Source of the DNA: Ceratodon purpureus
Taxonomy: Eukaryota > Streptophyta > Bryopsida > Pseudoditrichales > Ditrichaceae
Assembly: GCA_014871385.1 (NCBI GenBank)
Contig: CM026428.1
Coordinates: 2,614,776 to 2,678,775 of the forward strand
DNA: 64,000 nucleotides
Direction: 5' to 3'
Shown here: positions 9,690 to 22,791 of the stretch, one piece after another
How positions within the stretch are numbered: the first letter of the stretch is position 1
How the letters are laid out: each line of letters opens with the position of its first letter
Notes under the pieces: generated by a model
Told to the model about the DNA's origin: nothing
Seen by the model: only the letters and a program-made list of their open reading frames with translations
Database searches by the model: none
Program-made: the position numbers and the translations under genes

Positions 9690-12600
9690 GGTGATGTCAA
9701 GACGATGATCTCATGAAACTCCACCTGGAAATTAATCCACAAGATTAATTATCCTTCACTCAGCAAGAGCAGTCACCTGCAACAAACCCTAAAACAGATG
9801 AGACATGATCTTGCCCAAATGATGATGAACAGCGAACATGAGGTAAAGCAGTTGAGCGACGTGAAAGGGTATCATGCCCCATCAAAGCTTCCCATAACTA
9901 ACTCATACAAAACCCTTGACTTCAACAAGCGCCCACTGCTTCCGAATCGTATATATATACCGCCACTCATTCAATGAGACCAAGTTAGACACTACTCCTG
10001 CAACTACTGAAACACACAAAAACAGAATGTCAGCAGATATGGTCAATGTGCGTTCAGATTCCCGAGTGGCTATGGCAACTGTGAAGACTGTTCGGTAACG
10101 ACCTAGTGAGAAAAAAGAGAAGCATGAGCTTGAGGGTGGTGGTTGAAACTTGGAAAGAGGATGATTATTAGAAAAGAACAGTGTAAGAAGAGCTCAGGGA
10201 TAAGATTTCTGAAGAGACTGGGACTGGAGATCACTGTTCGAGAACAAACGTGAACAGTACTTCGCCATTGCACGGACCTAACCAGAAGTAAGTGAATCAC
10301 TAGAGAATGATGATCTGCATCACCTAATGCATTCTGCATTGTCTAAAATTGTCTTCGTTGCTACAGAGGAGTGCAAATGAGGGCGATGGAAGGACCAAAC
10401 TTAGAAAACATCAGCAATGGAGAATGTGTAGACCTCGTCACTCTGCCTACTTTTGATTGCATACGAACACCGATACTCTTCGAAACTGGCGACGAAGGCC
10501 GTCTGTGCATTGCCAATCCCTAAAACTCTAGTAGCAAAAAAGAATAGGTTGCTACCTCCTCAACATCGCCGTATCCAAAACCACCGGACCACACCTAAAA
10601 CACAAACGCACTAATGCAACACAACCCAACACTTACTGCCCTCCCTGAATCTTCACCATCTTCTAAAACGAACTTCAAACGGATTTGAAACCAATCATTG
10701 AACAAAATCACAACCTGGTTGCAAGGAGAAGCGCCACATCACATCTGAGTCCACAACACTAGCCACATCCACCAGATTCAGCTATTGATCCTCAAAGCAC
10801 TAGATCCATCTAAATAATGCAAGTAATGATCATAAAGAGAATGACAGGTAAAACTAAGCTTGGCAATGGGTTCCAGCTTACCAAATGCGCGAGATGATCC
10901 ACAAATGTCTTCACTTCTACCTTTACTCCTGAGCAATGAGGGATCTGAAATTAGAGCACGCACATGGATGCGTGATGATGGTCCTGACAACAAAGAGCAG
11001 ATCCCAACAAGCACCAAAGTGGTGGCGAGTGGGTCGCTTGGGCCTCTCTGAAGTTATGCGAATGGCGTCAAACTTGATAAATCGCACCTTGAGCCTTGAT
11101 TCAAGCTCCCTCGGAAAGAGTGAGCACCTCGACCAAGTGCTAGACTGGTGTCCCGCGCCCATTCATCATGCATTACTTTTGTTTTCTTCAACAGTGCTGC
11201 GTGATGTGAACGGGTCATGAAGATGTCAATCGCCGTTGCTGTACCTAAACTAGCGCAGCAGCGGTAGGAGCCTGCTGCTGGAGCAAGTAAGATACCGTAA
11301 ACTTTCTAGCATCCCAAAAACATTTACAGGGTGGATTGAACAGTATTTTCAGCAGCATTACAACGCAAAACACTTGCGGCACCAAAGAGAGATTGTAGTG
11401 TACAGTAACTTGCATCCTAATAGGACAAGCTTGTCAGTGCGGTAGCAAAATATATTATAATCTATTTCGTATTACCCTCCCCTGGATTCAGGAATGGACG
11501 CACTTGCATTCATCTGCTTCAAGTTGATACGAACGGGCCATCAAATTGGTGAGAGATAGGATTTGTTGCCAACAACAGATGGAATATAACTTAGCACTGT
11601 ATTCCAGTTGACAACTCGCATCACTGGGACCTACCGACTACAGTAAACCAGCGATAGACTTTCTTCTTTTCCAATTGTTTTTATTAAGCTATGACGTTGA
11701 TCAAATCAATATTTTAAACATCCGAAATAAACCAGGGGATTGTCAGCTAGTGATTATTTCACATATATTACTGAGTTATCGGCGTAGGAACGTGAACTGA
11801 TTCGGTACTTCGATCAGGCATGAACCGAATCGGTGATTTTGCTATCCGGGTTGTGTCCACTTTAAGTACATCACAGCTATTTGAGGCTTTGAGTGTTAAA
11901 ATTTATTCATTTAATTCATCGGTATGAGCTCCGATTTAGCCTGATTCTGTGCTCGGAAATATCAAGGTGATCTGGATGAGTTTCTAATTTCCAAATTACA
12001 GTAAATTTCTCAACTGGCTTGTACCAAAATCTCTAGGCCCTTGTGATTGATTGAACCTGCACATGCGTCCGAATTGCGACTGTCGTCCACTTTACCTTTA
12101 ACCCAAATCCGCCATTTTCTTTTCGAAATACATGAAACGTGTGAATATGTGCATCATTCAAGGAGAACGCAGTCGTCTACATTACTCAAGCTATGTTGAG
12201 ACAGTTTTGTAAATTCATCAAAAATCATGACTTCGACCAATACTTTGGCACAGTACAAGGACATTATTTTATGGCAGAATTGCAGTGCATAATGCACATG
12301 GCTCCTTTTTCTGTAACTCCGTTCAATTTAAGAGAATGGACAGAGAATGGTACGGCAGAGAATGGGCAGAGTCCTCCGGAAAGGAATTACTCGCATCCAC
12401 CGCTGTCCTCGTCAGCAAGCGCCTCATCACACGGCAATTCACTTAATCGGTCCATCATCGATGATAAGTTAAACAAACTCGCAGTCCGGCACTGAGTTAT
12501 CTCCACTTGATCCAAAGCTGCAAACTAAGTGCATGTCCATGTCGAAGAATCCAAGCCCTCACTGCCTTGCAATTGATCATCTTTACAATCCTGATTCGTG

Positions 12601-13310
12601 GCAAATCACTAACTTGATGAATCTCTAACTTGAAAAGCTGCTGAGCCGGCTCTTTTCTCGCGGATCTGTCCATCATGAGGCCACACAACTTCCCCTCCCG
12701 CTCCATTTTGGCGGAGCTTCTGAAGCTGGGCGCTAGAACTTGCAATGGCGCAGGCACAAGGGCGAGCTCAGCTGGAGGTCATCTAGAGCTTGAGGTTCGA
12801 TCAGTGAAGAGAGCCCTGTGTGGGCGAGCAAGCACTCTGCGGCCTGTTGTGGGTGCGATAGGTAGGGCAGTTGGGTCTTCTGTTGTGTTAGGGTGAAGCT
12901 GGGGGAGTCCATGCCCTGATTTAGAACATGCTTCTAGATGATTGAGTGGGAGCAGATGGGTTGCAGAAGTTGTTTAGGTTTTGTGATCTCGAAGTTTCAT
13001 TCGGGAGGGTGGGAGAATTTTAGAAGGTGAGGTAGTCTCTAGGAGAGGTAATTGTGTCTTTGATGGTTTGGTGCAGGAGTGCTACTTTGGTTCTGAGATT
13101 GTGGATATTGAAGTAGAATTGATACCTGATTGCTGTGCAGGTAGAGCAATTTTGGTTTGTGGTTCCTTTCTTCAATATTTTAGGGGATTTTTGTGCAGAT
13201 AGGGGAGTTTCGTAAACTAGGGGCGTGAGAAGGTTTGGGGTAATTCTTTTGCAGGGCTGGAAGTAGTAGTTCTGAAGAAACGATTAGCTGGATGCGATCA
13301 GCGTCAATCT
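9690..13310. other. 3.6-kb intergenic stretch upstream of the GPDH gene
   Basis: No gene could be supported. A perfect alternating palindrome GTATATATATAC lies at about 9949 and might serve as a TATA element. Open frames at 10860-11220, 12193-12495 and 12675-12896 show no known domain and no consistent splice partners. The last 600 bp are G/T-rich and may be 5' UTR of the GPDH gene, possibly with a leader intron. Confidence 0.45.
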
Positions 13311-16300
13311 ATGTCAACATGGGCGCCATTTGCAAACGGTCATGGCCCGGTCAGCAATGGCGATGGAGGGGGAGATGCAAGGAAGGAGAGAATTGCAGTA
13401 ATTGGGAGTGGGAACTGGGGTAGTGTCGCAGCCAAGCTTCTGGCGTCCAATGCCCGGTCGCAGGCATGTTTTCACGGTATGTGGGTTGCAATGCTTGTTT
13501 GTGAAATGTGTGATGAGTTTTTGAGTTTGCTGGATTCTAAGATTTTTTCAATGGGGGAGTGGTTTCGGCAGACGAAGTGCGGATGTGGGTGTTTGAGGAG
13601 ACCTTGCCAAGTGGAGAGAAGCTGACAGACGTCATTAACAAAAATAAGGTCGGAATGACAATCAATTGATCATTTTTTTTGTGTTGAGATATCGAAATCA
13701 TTGTTGGCTATTCTGTTTTAGTCACGGGAATCACGTAATTATATCCATCCTGGTACTCTCTTCCTGTTGCTGACTTCGGTCAGCTCCTGCGTTCCCTTTC
13801 TCAATGGACAGGAAAATGTCAAGTATCTGCCAAATGTGAATCTAGGTTCCAACATTGTTGCGGATCCAAGTCTTGAGAGCACTGGTAACTCGTCAACTCT
13901 GCTCATAGTTTTTGTAATTTCTACATGTCTCTATCCCACACTCGCCTCGTCCTGATGTGTGTCCTTGGGCTATATATAACGAAAACTATCAATTGTAGAA
14001 CTAGCTAGGGATTCGAGGCTGACGGGACTGCTGTTTGCATGGAGAGATCAGTGAAGGATGCAACAATGTTAGTTTTTTGCACGCCACATCAATTTGTCGA
14101 ATCGATTTGCAAGCAGCTCAAGGGCAAAGTTCATCCTAGTGCCAAGGCTATATCTCTAATTAAAGGAATGGAGGTATTTAGTTATTTCCCTACTTGATTA
14201 TTTGTTGTGTTTTTTCTTTGTTAGAAGACAAAAATGTTTAGCCTAGTCCTTGTTGAATTTTGTGAAAATTCTTGTGGGGTCGTTTAAGTATCTTTGGTTT
14301 TTGGTCTGAAGTCGTTGAGTTTGTTGCACAAATCAAGGGCATGCACATGGTGGTCGGCAGTGATTTATAATGCCCTGCTGTTGTGTTTATTATTGAAGGT
14401 GAAACCAGATGGCCCAGTCATGCTGTCAAGCCTAATTACAGAGCATCTAGGAGTCGACTGTTCGGTACTCATGGGGGCAAATATTGCAAATGAGGTATGT
14501 CTTAATCAAAACTATTGGTCAAGAATTGGGTGTCAGTTGTAAGTAACGAAATAGCTAATCTTTTTGTGGCAGAGTTTAAGGGACACTTCGAATTATGACG
14601 AGTTGACAAATTTGATTATTGCAAGTTTTCTGTTCAAGAAATCATGTCACAAAAAGACTTCGGATTTTTGTCTCATAGATTATACTATGTGTTGTGAACC
14701 TGTCACTTCTGGCCGTTTACAATTTCAAGCGTACTTTCAGGTGGCTATGGAGCAGTTCAGCGAAGCCACTGTTGGTTACCGATCAGATACGAGTATAGCC
14801 AAGTCTTGGGTGCAAGCTTTTGGCACCCCGTACTTCCACGTCGCAGCTGTATGTTCATCTTACTTTTTCCGTGGTAGCTTCTAAGTAGTGGTGTATGGCA
14901 TTCTTTGTGTTTTAGCACTTTGAGCGCCGTGGTTTTAAATTGGCTGTAGCGATGCATATAGATGTGCTGTCTTTGACAAGGCATAGATCATTTTCTTTTG
15001 TAGGTACATGATGTTGAAGGAGTTGAACTCTGTGGTACATTGAAGAATGTGGTGGCCATAGCCGCGGGTAACTGTCGATTTCCAGTGCGTGCTTTAATCA
15101 TTTTGTCCCTAATGAATGGATTACTATTACAGTGCATCTATTAGGCTTTTTTGCTTTTTAACAATGTCCCTTTAATACTAGTGAATTCCTTGAGATTTTC
15201 TTTATCTAATATTGAGAAGAATCATAACGGCGGTTGCAGGATTCGTGGATGGCCTAGGAATGGGCAACAACAGCAAGGTCTATTTTTCTACATTCTCTTC
15301 TGTTGAGCAATTCATTTATCAAAACAATTTCTGAAGGAATTAACATGCATTCCTTGCAGTCATTGTCTGTATCTGTTGACTTGTTTTTTCTTGAAAACAT
15401 CTGTTGAAATATGCAGGCTGCTATCATGCGGATAGGGCTGAAGGAGATGATTGGATTTTCGAAGCTGCTATTTCCAACTGTTAGCGATGCTACCTTCTTC
15501 GAGAGCTGTGGCGTGGCAGATCTCATCACCACTTGCTGTAATCGTCTCAACTACTAGGGTTGTGGGTGGACAGCCAAGAGAAGTGCAATAGTTTGGTTAA
15601 TAGGTCATTAGTGGACCTAGAATTTTGGATCCACTGGTCCTGATGCTTACCATGTACATATTGCAAGTGTTGCACTTCTTAGTTTAAATTAGCTACAAGC
15701 AATTATGAGTTACGAATTGAAGCACATAGGTTTTTATGGTTTTATGAATGTTTTGCAGTTGGGGGCCGCAATCGGAAAGTTGCCGAGGCATTTGCACGAA
15801 GCGGTGGGAAGAGGTGAGCGAATGCTAGGACTAAGAATAATACTTTCAGGGTAGCACCGAAGATATTTAGGCGATTTTATTATCCATTATTAATATTTTC
15901 AGAGGAATCAAAGCTTTTGTCTTCATTCTTACGCTTTTGCAGATCTTTTGACGAGCTTGAGGCAGAGTTACTGGGAGGCCAAAAACTTCAAGTACGCTCC
16001 AAACCGTTTCTAGCCTGGTTCCTTGTTTCAAGATTTGTTATCGTGAATTAAGAGAATTTTGGACTCCCTGTGACAATTACTGCCAGTACCATGGAGTTTT
16101 GAACCTGTACTGTAATGGATTCGGATTGTCTAATTTCAAGAACATTTGTAAAAGCATATTTTCTCCATCGCTTAATAACGTGATTACTGGCTTCTTCATT
16201 TACAGGGGGTATTGACAGCTGGCGAAGTGTTTCAAGTACTGAAGGCTCGCAACTGGGAGGAGAAGTTCCCACTTTTTGCCACTGTACACAAGATCGCCAC

Positions 16301-16382
16301 TGGCCATTTGCCTCCATCTGCCATTGTTGAGTACGACCAGAAAGCTCGCAAGCTCAGCACACAAGTCCCAGTGTACCAATAG
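13311..16382 (+). CDS. GPDHC: Cytosolic NAD-dependent glycerol-3-phosphate dehydrogenase
   Basis: This enzyme reduces dihydroxyacetone phosphate to sn-glycerol 3-phosphate with NADH, feeding glycerolipid synthesis and redox shuttling. Exons read from splice sites: 13311-13476, 13572-13648, 13812-13884, 14009-14173, 14399-14494, 14741-14848, 15004-15067, 15240-15277, 15417-15537, 15759-15813, 15943-15991 and 16206-16382, about 396 codons, normal for the family. The NAD fold appears at once as VIGSGNWGS (about 31-39). Later conserved blocks include [38 protein letters not shown], the catalytic-lysine block [12 protein letters not shown] continuing as [17 protein letters not shown], and [12 protein letters not shown]. 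No transit peptide is evident. All junctions keep phase except exon 3 to exon 4, where the best donor (phase 1) and the usable acceptor (phase 0) disagree by one base; a missed micro-exon, an unusual splice site or a frameshift would explain it. The start is the ATG before the Gly-rich leader. Confidence 0.88.
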
Positions 16383-16677
16383 CTGGTATGGTAGTCTGGG
16401 GTAAACCTTAGAACAGAAGGAAGACTATGTCCCTTCTGTTGGGTTTGCCGAACTTTTTATAAGATTAATCCATGGGTTGGATATCTTTTATACTTTACGC
16501 TGTGGTTCTCCTGCTCATCTTTGCATATGGGCAGGTTTAAACATGTCCTTTAGCTCTTATTCAGCTTTTTTAAGTTATTTTCATTTGATAGAAGCGGCTT
16601 GCGAAGAGCTTTGACAAACGAGTCCAATTGCTTGATGAATGCGATGGAGTAGTTGGTCCCTGGACCCTTTCTGTTGG
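16383..16677. other. Short spacer between convergent GPDH and proteasome genes
   Basis: About 295 bp between the two stop codons, presumably holding both 3' UTRs. No other feature is seen. Confidence 0.6.
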
Positions 16678-17856
16678 CTACTCCATGGGATCTCCATGTT
16701 CTTCAGCAGGCCTACCCCGTCGCTCCAAGAGCCGCGCACCGTCCTTATCCACTATTTTAATTATGTAGCCGGCTGGAGATGCGACCATCCTTGTTCCTAC
16801 TTCCCAGATACATTTATCCACCAACTGAAGCGCTTGCTCTAAATTCATGTTCTTCTTGTAATACTTATCCATTATAGAGAGAATGAAGTATGCCCCTGCG
16901 AGGATCATCATGTATTGATTCCATGTGCATTAGTAATTAAATCGGTCATATCAGAATTCTATTGCAGAATTTGAATTTCTTCTGCATGAAAACACACTGA
17001 GGTACCTTGACTCCACAAAGTGTTCAGTTTTTCTACGAATTCATGCACTCGTTTAGGTTGCTGATTTGAAATGAATCAGCAAAGTGAATGTAGAAAAAGC
17101 ATGTTCAAGCTTTGACACAAAGTGCATTGTTTACTCACCAAATCCTAAGGCACCTTTCTCCAGCTTCTGCAGTGTAGCAATGTAATCTAAGTAGTAGAGA
17201 GATGGTCCGGTTCGTTTGTCAAAACCAGCCATCATGATGTTCACCTGATATGGTGCCTGTGAGCACAACAAGCTCCTTTTAGCCCTAATCCTTGCACCTC
17301 AAACTCCTTTTAGCAGATGATGGCACAACAATATTAGGGTTTTTTCATAAATCGGAATCAGTATCATAACCAATTTGGTCAATACAGACCACCTTACTTC
17401 CTTCCAAACCTATGGCACGAGAATAGCACCTTCCTCAAAGCCGTAGCGAGCTCGCAGCGGGTGAAGCTGGCGGCAGCCAGCGTTGTCAGTGGAATGCCGT
17501 TCCGAAACTGGTACAGGTTCAAATTCTTCTGAATAAAGTTCGAGAATTGTACCCTGCACCATCAGGACCAACACCCTCACACAGGATTTATATACGAAGG
17601 ATTCTTAGCTCCAAGCCTCAAGCCCTTAAAGATCTGCAATATTATGCAACCCTATCGCTTACGAACATGTTTCATCAGCATGTGTGTGCTATTCTCACCT
17701 GTCACCACTCTCGCCAATGCATCCCAGGAGCTTATGCGAGTCGAGGCAGGTTATCTTGTCCTCCGTCGTCTTCTGCACCACAATACTCTGGTTGGCACTT
17801 GTGTCCGCAACCACCACCACGAACCCATTCCCCTCAAACCCAAACAAACACTCCAT
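16678..17856 (-). CDS. PBD: 20S proteasome beta-4 subunit (plant PBD, beta type-2)
   Basis: Four exons on the minus strand joined by phase: 17856-17699, 17553-17430, 17256-17139 and 16895-16678, giving 205 residues, matching the about 200-residue length of plant PBD proteins. The protein starts MECLFGFEGNGF with no propeptide, as expected for the non-catalytic beta-4 position of the core particle. It carries the conserved blocks VVVADTSA, DSHKLLG, QKNLNLYQFRNG, LTTLAAASFTR, GPSLYYLDYIATL, LEQALQLVDKC and IKIVDKDGAR. The C-terminal tail after DGAR is unlike the usual one and could be diverged. All introns are GT-AG and all phases agree, so the gene looks functional. It assembles into the two inner beta rings of the 26S proteasome in cytosol and nucleus. 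It converges with the GPDH gene, 295 bp from its stop codon. Confidence 0.9.
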
Positions 17857-18913
17857 CGCTGCAAAGATGCCTTATCTTCAACGACTTCACAGACTTACCT
17901 ATCGAAGAGCACTCTTCTTCTGCCCAGATCATCCCAGATCATGGTGCTGATCCTCTGAGGGATCCTGAAGGCCTTGACTATCGTGTTACACTTATGAGTT
18001 TAACTTAGTTTGTGGAAGACGGTTGGGTCACGGTGTAGAAGGTGGAGGTACTGAGTAACTGACATAGTGTCCAGTGTGTGAAAGCAAAACCGTTATGAGC
18101 GTCGCTTAACTGCCCCTTTGCCTCGCGGCTGTCTGCGGCTGTGTTTTGAGCTCATCAAGAATGTGTAACTTCTGACTCTGAGCCTATGTAGGCCAAGATT
18201 CAACGTGCTGTATAAGCTGCGCTTCATTCATCTAGTGAAGCCTTAGAGAGCTGAAATACCTGCCTAATTGTAATACATCGTGAACTATTTCACAAATGGT
18301 CTTTCAACCTAAACAGGGCACTAAACGGTTTGATATTGTTACTTTGCACACTATAGAGACGCATTTCAAGTATGTCAAGTTTATGACCTCTGGTGCAGTG
18401 TGACATGCTAGACAAGCCTCTACTTTCTTTCTCTTCTGAGGACCGTCACAGTCGATCAACTCAGGATATATATGTCGCTACATGGGATCAAACTTCCAGT
18501 GATCATCTACTCTCGGAGAGAAACGAAAATGAAAAATCGCCACTTCACGACGTCCCAGACCATGAAAGGGTATGCATGAGAAATAACTTAACCAACACAT
18601 GTGAGTCTTTCCAAACAATATGTTCCATCAACTTCACAGTATGTGCGAAAATTAGTTCAGTTCACTGTCGCACCAAGTCGCATAAAAGATTCAATATTCT
18701 CTAAAGAACATGGTGCTGATCCTATAGCAATCAAGCAAAAACCAATGAAAATGAAAATCCAATGTGACACGATTAGATTTACAAACGCGTGAATAGATCC
18801 TCCATCACCGGATTAATTTTCTGATCAACTCAAGGGTCAAAGCTGCAACATTTGCATGGTAGAATCTAGAGCTACAAGAAAATGGATATGCTCTTTTTAA
18901 GCATTGACCAAAA
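17857..18913. other. Upstream of the proteasome gene; one dispersed-repeat copy
   Basis: No gene is supported. The first few hundred bases presumably include the promoter of the minus-strand proteasome gene. A copy of the dispersed coding-like repeat lies at about 18465-18705. Confidence 0.4.
18465..18705 (-). repeat. Dispersed coding-like repeat, copy 2 (decayed)
   Basis: Aligns by eye with 25330-25640 over most of its length. Shared strings include ACATGGG-TCAA-CTTCCAGTG, CAATGAAAA/AATGAAAAA and ATGTTCCATCAAC, followed by CACACCAAGT-like sequence. The minus-strand reading contains CEVDGTYCLERL. Stops break every frame, so it is a remnant. Confidence 0.55.
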
Positions 18914-19312
18914 CTACTGGATAGTTCCATTCAACAGTGTCTCTTCAAACGATCGAAGTTCCCTTCTAATGTCCCTAAATGTGGTGATGTAATCAGCTAG
19001 CATGGCCTTCGGCCCCAGCACAGTCGATCCCTTCAAGCTTCCGTGATGATTTACAACCAGATCACAGTGAATGCACCCATCGAGGTGCGCTGTAGGTCGA
19101 TCAGGACGAATGAGGTAGTCATCACAGAGACAGCACTTGCAACTGGAGGGCATGTGGGATGGGGCTTCCGGCGGAGCATCTGGGGCTACACTCGGTTCAA
19201 CTGTGACTTCAAGTGAGGCACCAGAACGCAAGATTTTGATGTCTGGGTCGATGTCAATCCTTTGGAGAATTTGTGGAGGTTTCCCCGACCCTGCACACAC
19301 TGGGTGTAGCAT
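18914..19312 (-). CDS. Hypothetical 132-residue ORF
   Basis: The frame is open from an ATG at 19312 to a stop at 18914. The middle has a cysteine-rich stretch (CKCCLCDDY, then H and C residues further on), preceded by a proline/alanine/serine-rich segment and followed by a charged helix-like tail. I recognise no family. It could be the last exon of a minus-strand gene whose other exons I cannot find, or chance. Codon use looks plausible but there is no independent support. Confidence 0.3.
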   Translation of the reverse strand: MLHPVCAGSGKPPQILQRIDIDPDIKILRSGASLEVTVEPSVAPDAPPEAPSHMPSSCKCCLCDDYLIRPDRPTAHLDGCIHCDLVVNHHGSLKGSTVLGPKAMLADYITTFRDIRRELRSFEETLLNGTIQ

Positions 19313-20949
19313 GTGGTTTTCGAAGGCTTCAAAGAGTATAAAGCAGGTGATGTACTTGGAACCGTAGCGAATGGAGGACTGCTAAGTGAATATATTGCAG
19401 GTGCTGGTGATGAAAACCGGTCTTCATGTATTAAAAGAGTTCCTCAGTGACTATAAATTTGGTGTAAGACTGTGAGTGAGGGATACAGTACTTTGTTGAA
19501 ACATGAACTATTCTCTTTTGTCGAATGTTAGAGTAGTGACCCCAGGTGATATACCGTAGTAGCATAGCTGGTTCGTGCACCTACAAACAAATATTATTAA
19601 ATTTTTGACAAGGTGAAGGTTTGTTTCTCAAAAAGTGAATTCGTTGATTTTTCCAGAAAAATACTATAAATACAACCTCAATTTAAGACTTAAATATTTA
19701 ACTCAATATCACTAAAAATAATTTTTCTTGTTTTTATTTTTCTATCCTAAGAAATTCCCGATCTTTTTCTTTTCTTATTTCAGAATTGTTTTTGGACGAA
19801 CCAGCGAGGATGCTACGGCACATTAGGTAATATATGTATCGCGTTATCACGATTCTTGTGCACTGATCTTATTGCCTTTTACCACATCCATCGGCCGACT
19901 AGCCGACTAACTGGGCAGCAGACATTGCGCCTCCTAAACTGCCTAACTTACTGAAATTTCACAGTCCATGACTCATTCACCTCCGCCATTGCGACTTCGT
20001 CAACCGGTAAGGCTGTCTTCGGTTGATTCGAGAAGCCGAGTGGGAATCCGATTGCTCGCTGCCGATGACAAATCTCTCTGAGTAAACGGCACCGTAATAA
20101 TCTACCATGGTTGACATGGCCATATATGATCACGGTCCCGCCGACCAAGACAAGTCGTAAGAAGGAAATGGTAACCATGTTTAGCGCGTACTTACCACAT
20201 TTCTACAGTTCCTCTTGTAAAATCTAAACGTGCTGATCAGTTTTCGTCTAAAAGCAAAAAACGAAGATTACAGACAAAAACGAGGCGTTAGGGACGCATT
20301 GAAAAGTCGTGGGTCGCAGCCACTGGATTCATATTTGTGAGGCTCACACGCAACGGAGTGAATTCCACGCTTGAAGCGTTCAACTTTAGAATCCGGATTT
20401 CAGGCAACAACTACATTACTCAACCGACACTTAACTCTTATCTGCAGGGCTCGATCACTTCCGGTGTCTACCACCAAGTGATAAAACTGAAAGCAACTCT
20501 TACCGACAGGGGCTCAAATTACTCCTCTTCATCAGGATTCAGCTAGGTAGCATGCTGTGAATTAAAGCTTGATTATAAAACACATGAATTATTACGATAA
20601 AGCACTAAAGTCCTCGGTCGGATAAATTGCTGCTTTACCATCATAAACTGTCTGCAGTATCATAAGTCTGCCTTAAGGAAACCAGAAGACCTGGACAACT
20701 AAATCATGTCTCCATCTGATTTGGGTACGATGTGAGGTTCTAGTCGCCTTGTAGTACATCAGCACCTCAAGCTCCATCTACAAAATGTCAATTTCGTCCC
20801 GTCTCGGTGGCCTCCAACTTCCTGCTCTCCATATGGTGGCGCTCTGGTTCTCTAAGATTGTAGTGATCTCTCATGTGGTGATCAATCTCGTTGCGGTGGG
20901 ACGTTGCCCATTAACCTCTGCTTCTGCAAACAGTCGTTAGTTAATCATC
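19313..20949. other. Intergenic
   Basis: No supported gene. The part around 19590-19800 is AT-rich; the small frames at 19948-20178 (-) and 20337-20546 (+) have no recognised domain. Confidence 0.45.
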
Positions 20950-22791
20950 ATGGCTGCCTGTGATTGTGGTCATGGCCAACAACTCGCTGGTGCTAAGACG
21001 GGCCCTGTTTATGTGAATATTAATATCCAAAATATGGTCATGGTCAGTGACGAAGGATGGGTGAGTAATGTGATTTGTCAGACTTGTGATATTCTGAAGC
21101 AATGCCAAACCCTCACAGGGGCTGGCCAACATAATGACCAGGTACTACTGAATAGTCTAGCTCTTGTACATCCTTTGACGTGCTTCCAGATCTTGGTCTT
21201 ATTACGGACAATCACCGAACACTTCCTTTCAGAGTCTTTTAGTGCAGAGTCCGTTATTAATGTCTGTTAAGCACTTGCAGCTTTTTATTTTTTATGAGAG
21301 TGATCGGAGATTCATTATTTCCCTGCCTTTAAATTATCCACTAATTTTCCATTTCACAAACCACCGAACAAGTATTGATTGTGCTGGAGACGTTTATTCT
21401 GACAGAACTTCTTTCTTCCTTCTTTCAATTGCTTGGTGCGTCTACAGTTTCCTCGTTTCGGATCAAGCGGGGCGTCATCAGTAAGTACACAATCGAGTAA
21501 GCCCCTGGTGGTATCTCGGACTAGACGGGAAATTCTAGGAAGTCCACTTCCAGGTACTGTATCAACCTCAATTTGTGATTTGTACATGTTCGCATATTTT
21601 CATGCTGGCGTGTTCTAGAATTGATTAACTTCTTTTATAGTCTATAGTTGAGCGTATTAGATTAAACCACCATGGATTAGGAACGCTGGAAGAATGTTCG
21701 TATGACTGAATATTTGCACATGATTTCCAGATGTGAACCCGAAACAAGTGAAGCCCCACGATTTCCAATTGACGGTATCCGTGGATGCTCTCTCGAAGTC
21801 CGTGGTTCATATCGAAGTGACCACCAGGAAAGGAATCGCAACAGGGACTGGGTCCATATATGACGCAGAGCAGAAGCTTGTTATCACGAATAAGCACGTC
21901 GCCGACGGTGATAACCTGACAGTCACCGTCTGGGGTGTTAGACCTGGCCAAATAACCCGTTATAAGGCGTCTGTTTTCGCATGGTCCAGCACCCAGGATC
22001 TTGCACTTCTGAAGTTAATCGACTGTTACGAAGAGCTCAGTGCCGTTCGTTTGGGATCATCTAAGGTAAAGCTCGTCTTCCACCACTTCTATATAAGATG
22101 ATCACATTCATGTTCTGTTCTTTTGAAGCCGTCATGAGGCCGCTTCAAAAGAACGGACATCAGCCACATCATTGGTAGTATTTTATCATTGGGCTAAAAT
22201 CGTTCCTTTGTGTCCATACAGAGCTTGCAACTGATGCAGCAAGTGTTCACCATCGGGTACCCTCTCCATGTGGGTATGACTGTAACCTCAGGTCGCGTCT
22301 CCGCTTTCCGGGACTATCCCACCACCACTGGTCCCATCACAAGCGTCAATGGTGCGATCCAATTGGACGCAAATATCAATCCGGGGAATTCAGGGGGGCC
22401 TGTCTACAATATGGATGGCGAAGTGATTGCCGTTGTATTTTGTCGTAAAGAGTCCGATTCTGGGTCTGGCTCGGGGATAGCTTGTGCGATTCCTATTGAC
22501 ACAGTTAAGCAATGGGTTAATCTGCAGCTGGCAGAAGGAGTTCCTAGCATTTCCAAGTATTTCAAGCAGAAACCTATTGCATTATCTCAGGATAGCAACC
22601 TGAGAGTACTTGGCGTACCTCGGATTAGCACCCAGAACGATCATCTTCAATTACCCTTGCTTAGCAAGCCACACGTTCTTCACTCACCCCAGGTGAGCGT
22701 GCGGAGTACCTTCAAGCCGACAGTTCGAAGCATATCCACCTTGTTCCCGGCTTCCAAGCAGTGCACTTCGATTTCCGGTCATCACAAGTAG
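20950..22791 (+). CDS. Deg/HtrA-like serine protease (S1C family), no PDZ domain
   Basis: Exons by splice signal and phase: 20950-21060, 21448-21553, 21731-22065 and 22222-22791, giving 373 residues. The trypsin fold carries the HtrA catalytic triad: H128 in ITNKHVADG, D162 in STQDLALLK and S241 in NPGNSGGP, preceded by QLDANINPGNSGG and GYPLHVG blocks typical of Deg proteases. Exon 1 codes a short hydrophilic leader without an obvious signal peptide, and its choice rests on a strong GTGAGT donor, a pyrimidine-rich acceptor at 21447 and matching phase; it is the least certain exon. No PDZ domain follows the protease, unlike most Deg enzymes. The last about 60 residues after 22600 are low in information, and a different frame running to a stop at 22872-22874 looks more protein-like, so the true C-terminus may come from another splice form. 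Confidence 0.82.
22117..22154. repeat. Perfect 13-bp hairpin inside a Deg intron
   Basis: GTTCTTTTGAAGC at 22117-22129 is repeated inverted and exactly at 22142-22154 around a 12-base loop, within the last intron of the protease gene. It could be a tiny foldback insertion or a structured intron element. Confidence 0.8.

Noticed and set aside
12193-12495. 100-codon ORF upstream of GPDH
   Set aside because: No recognisable motif and no splice partners; looks like chance in mixed-composition DNA.
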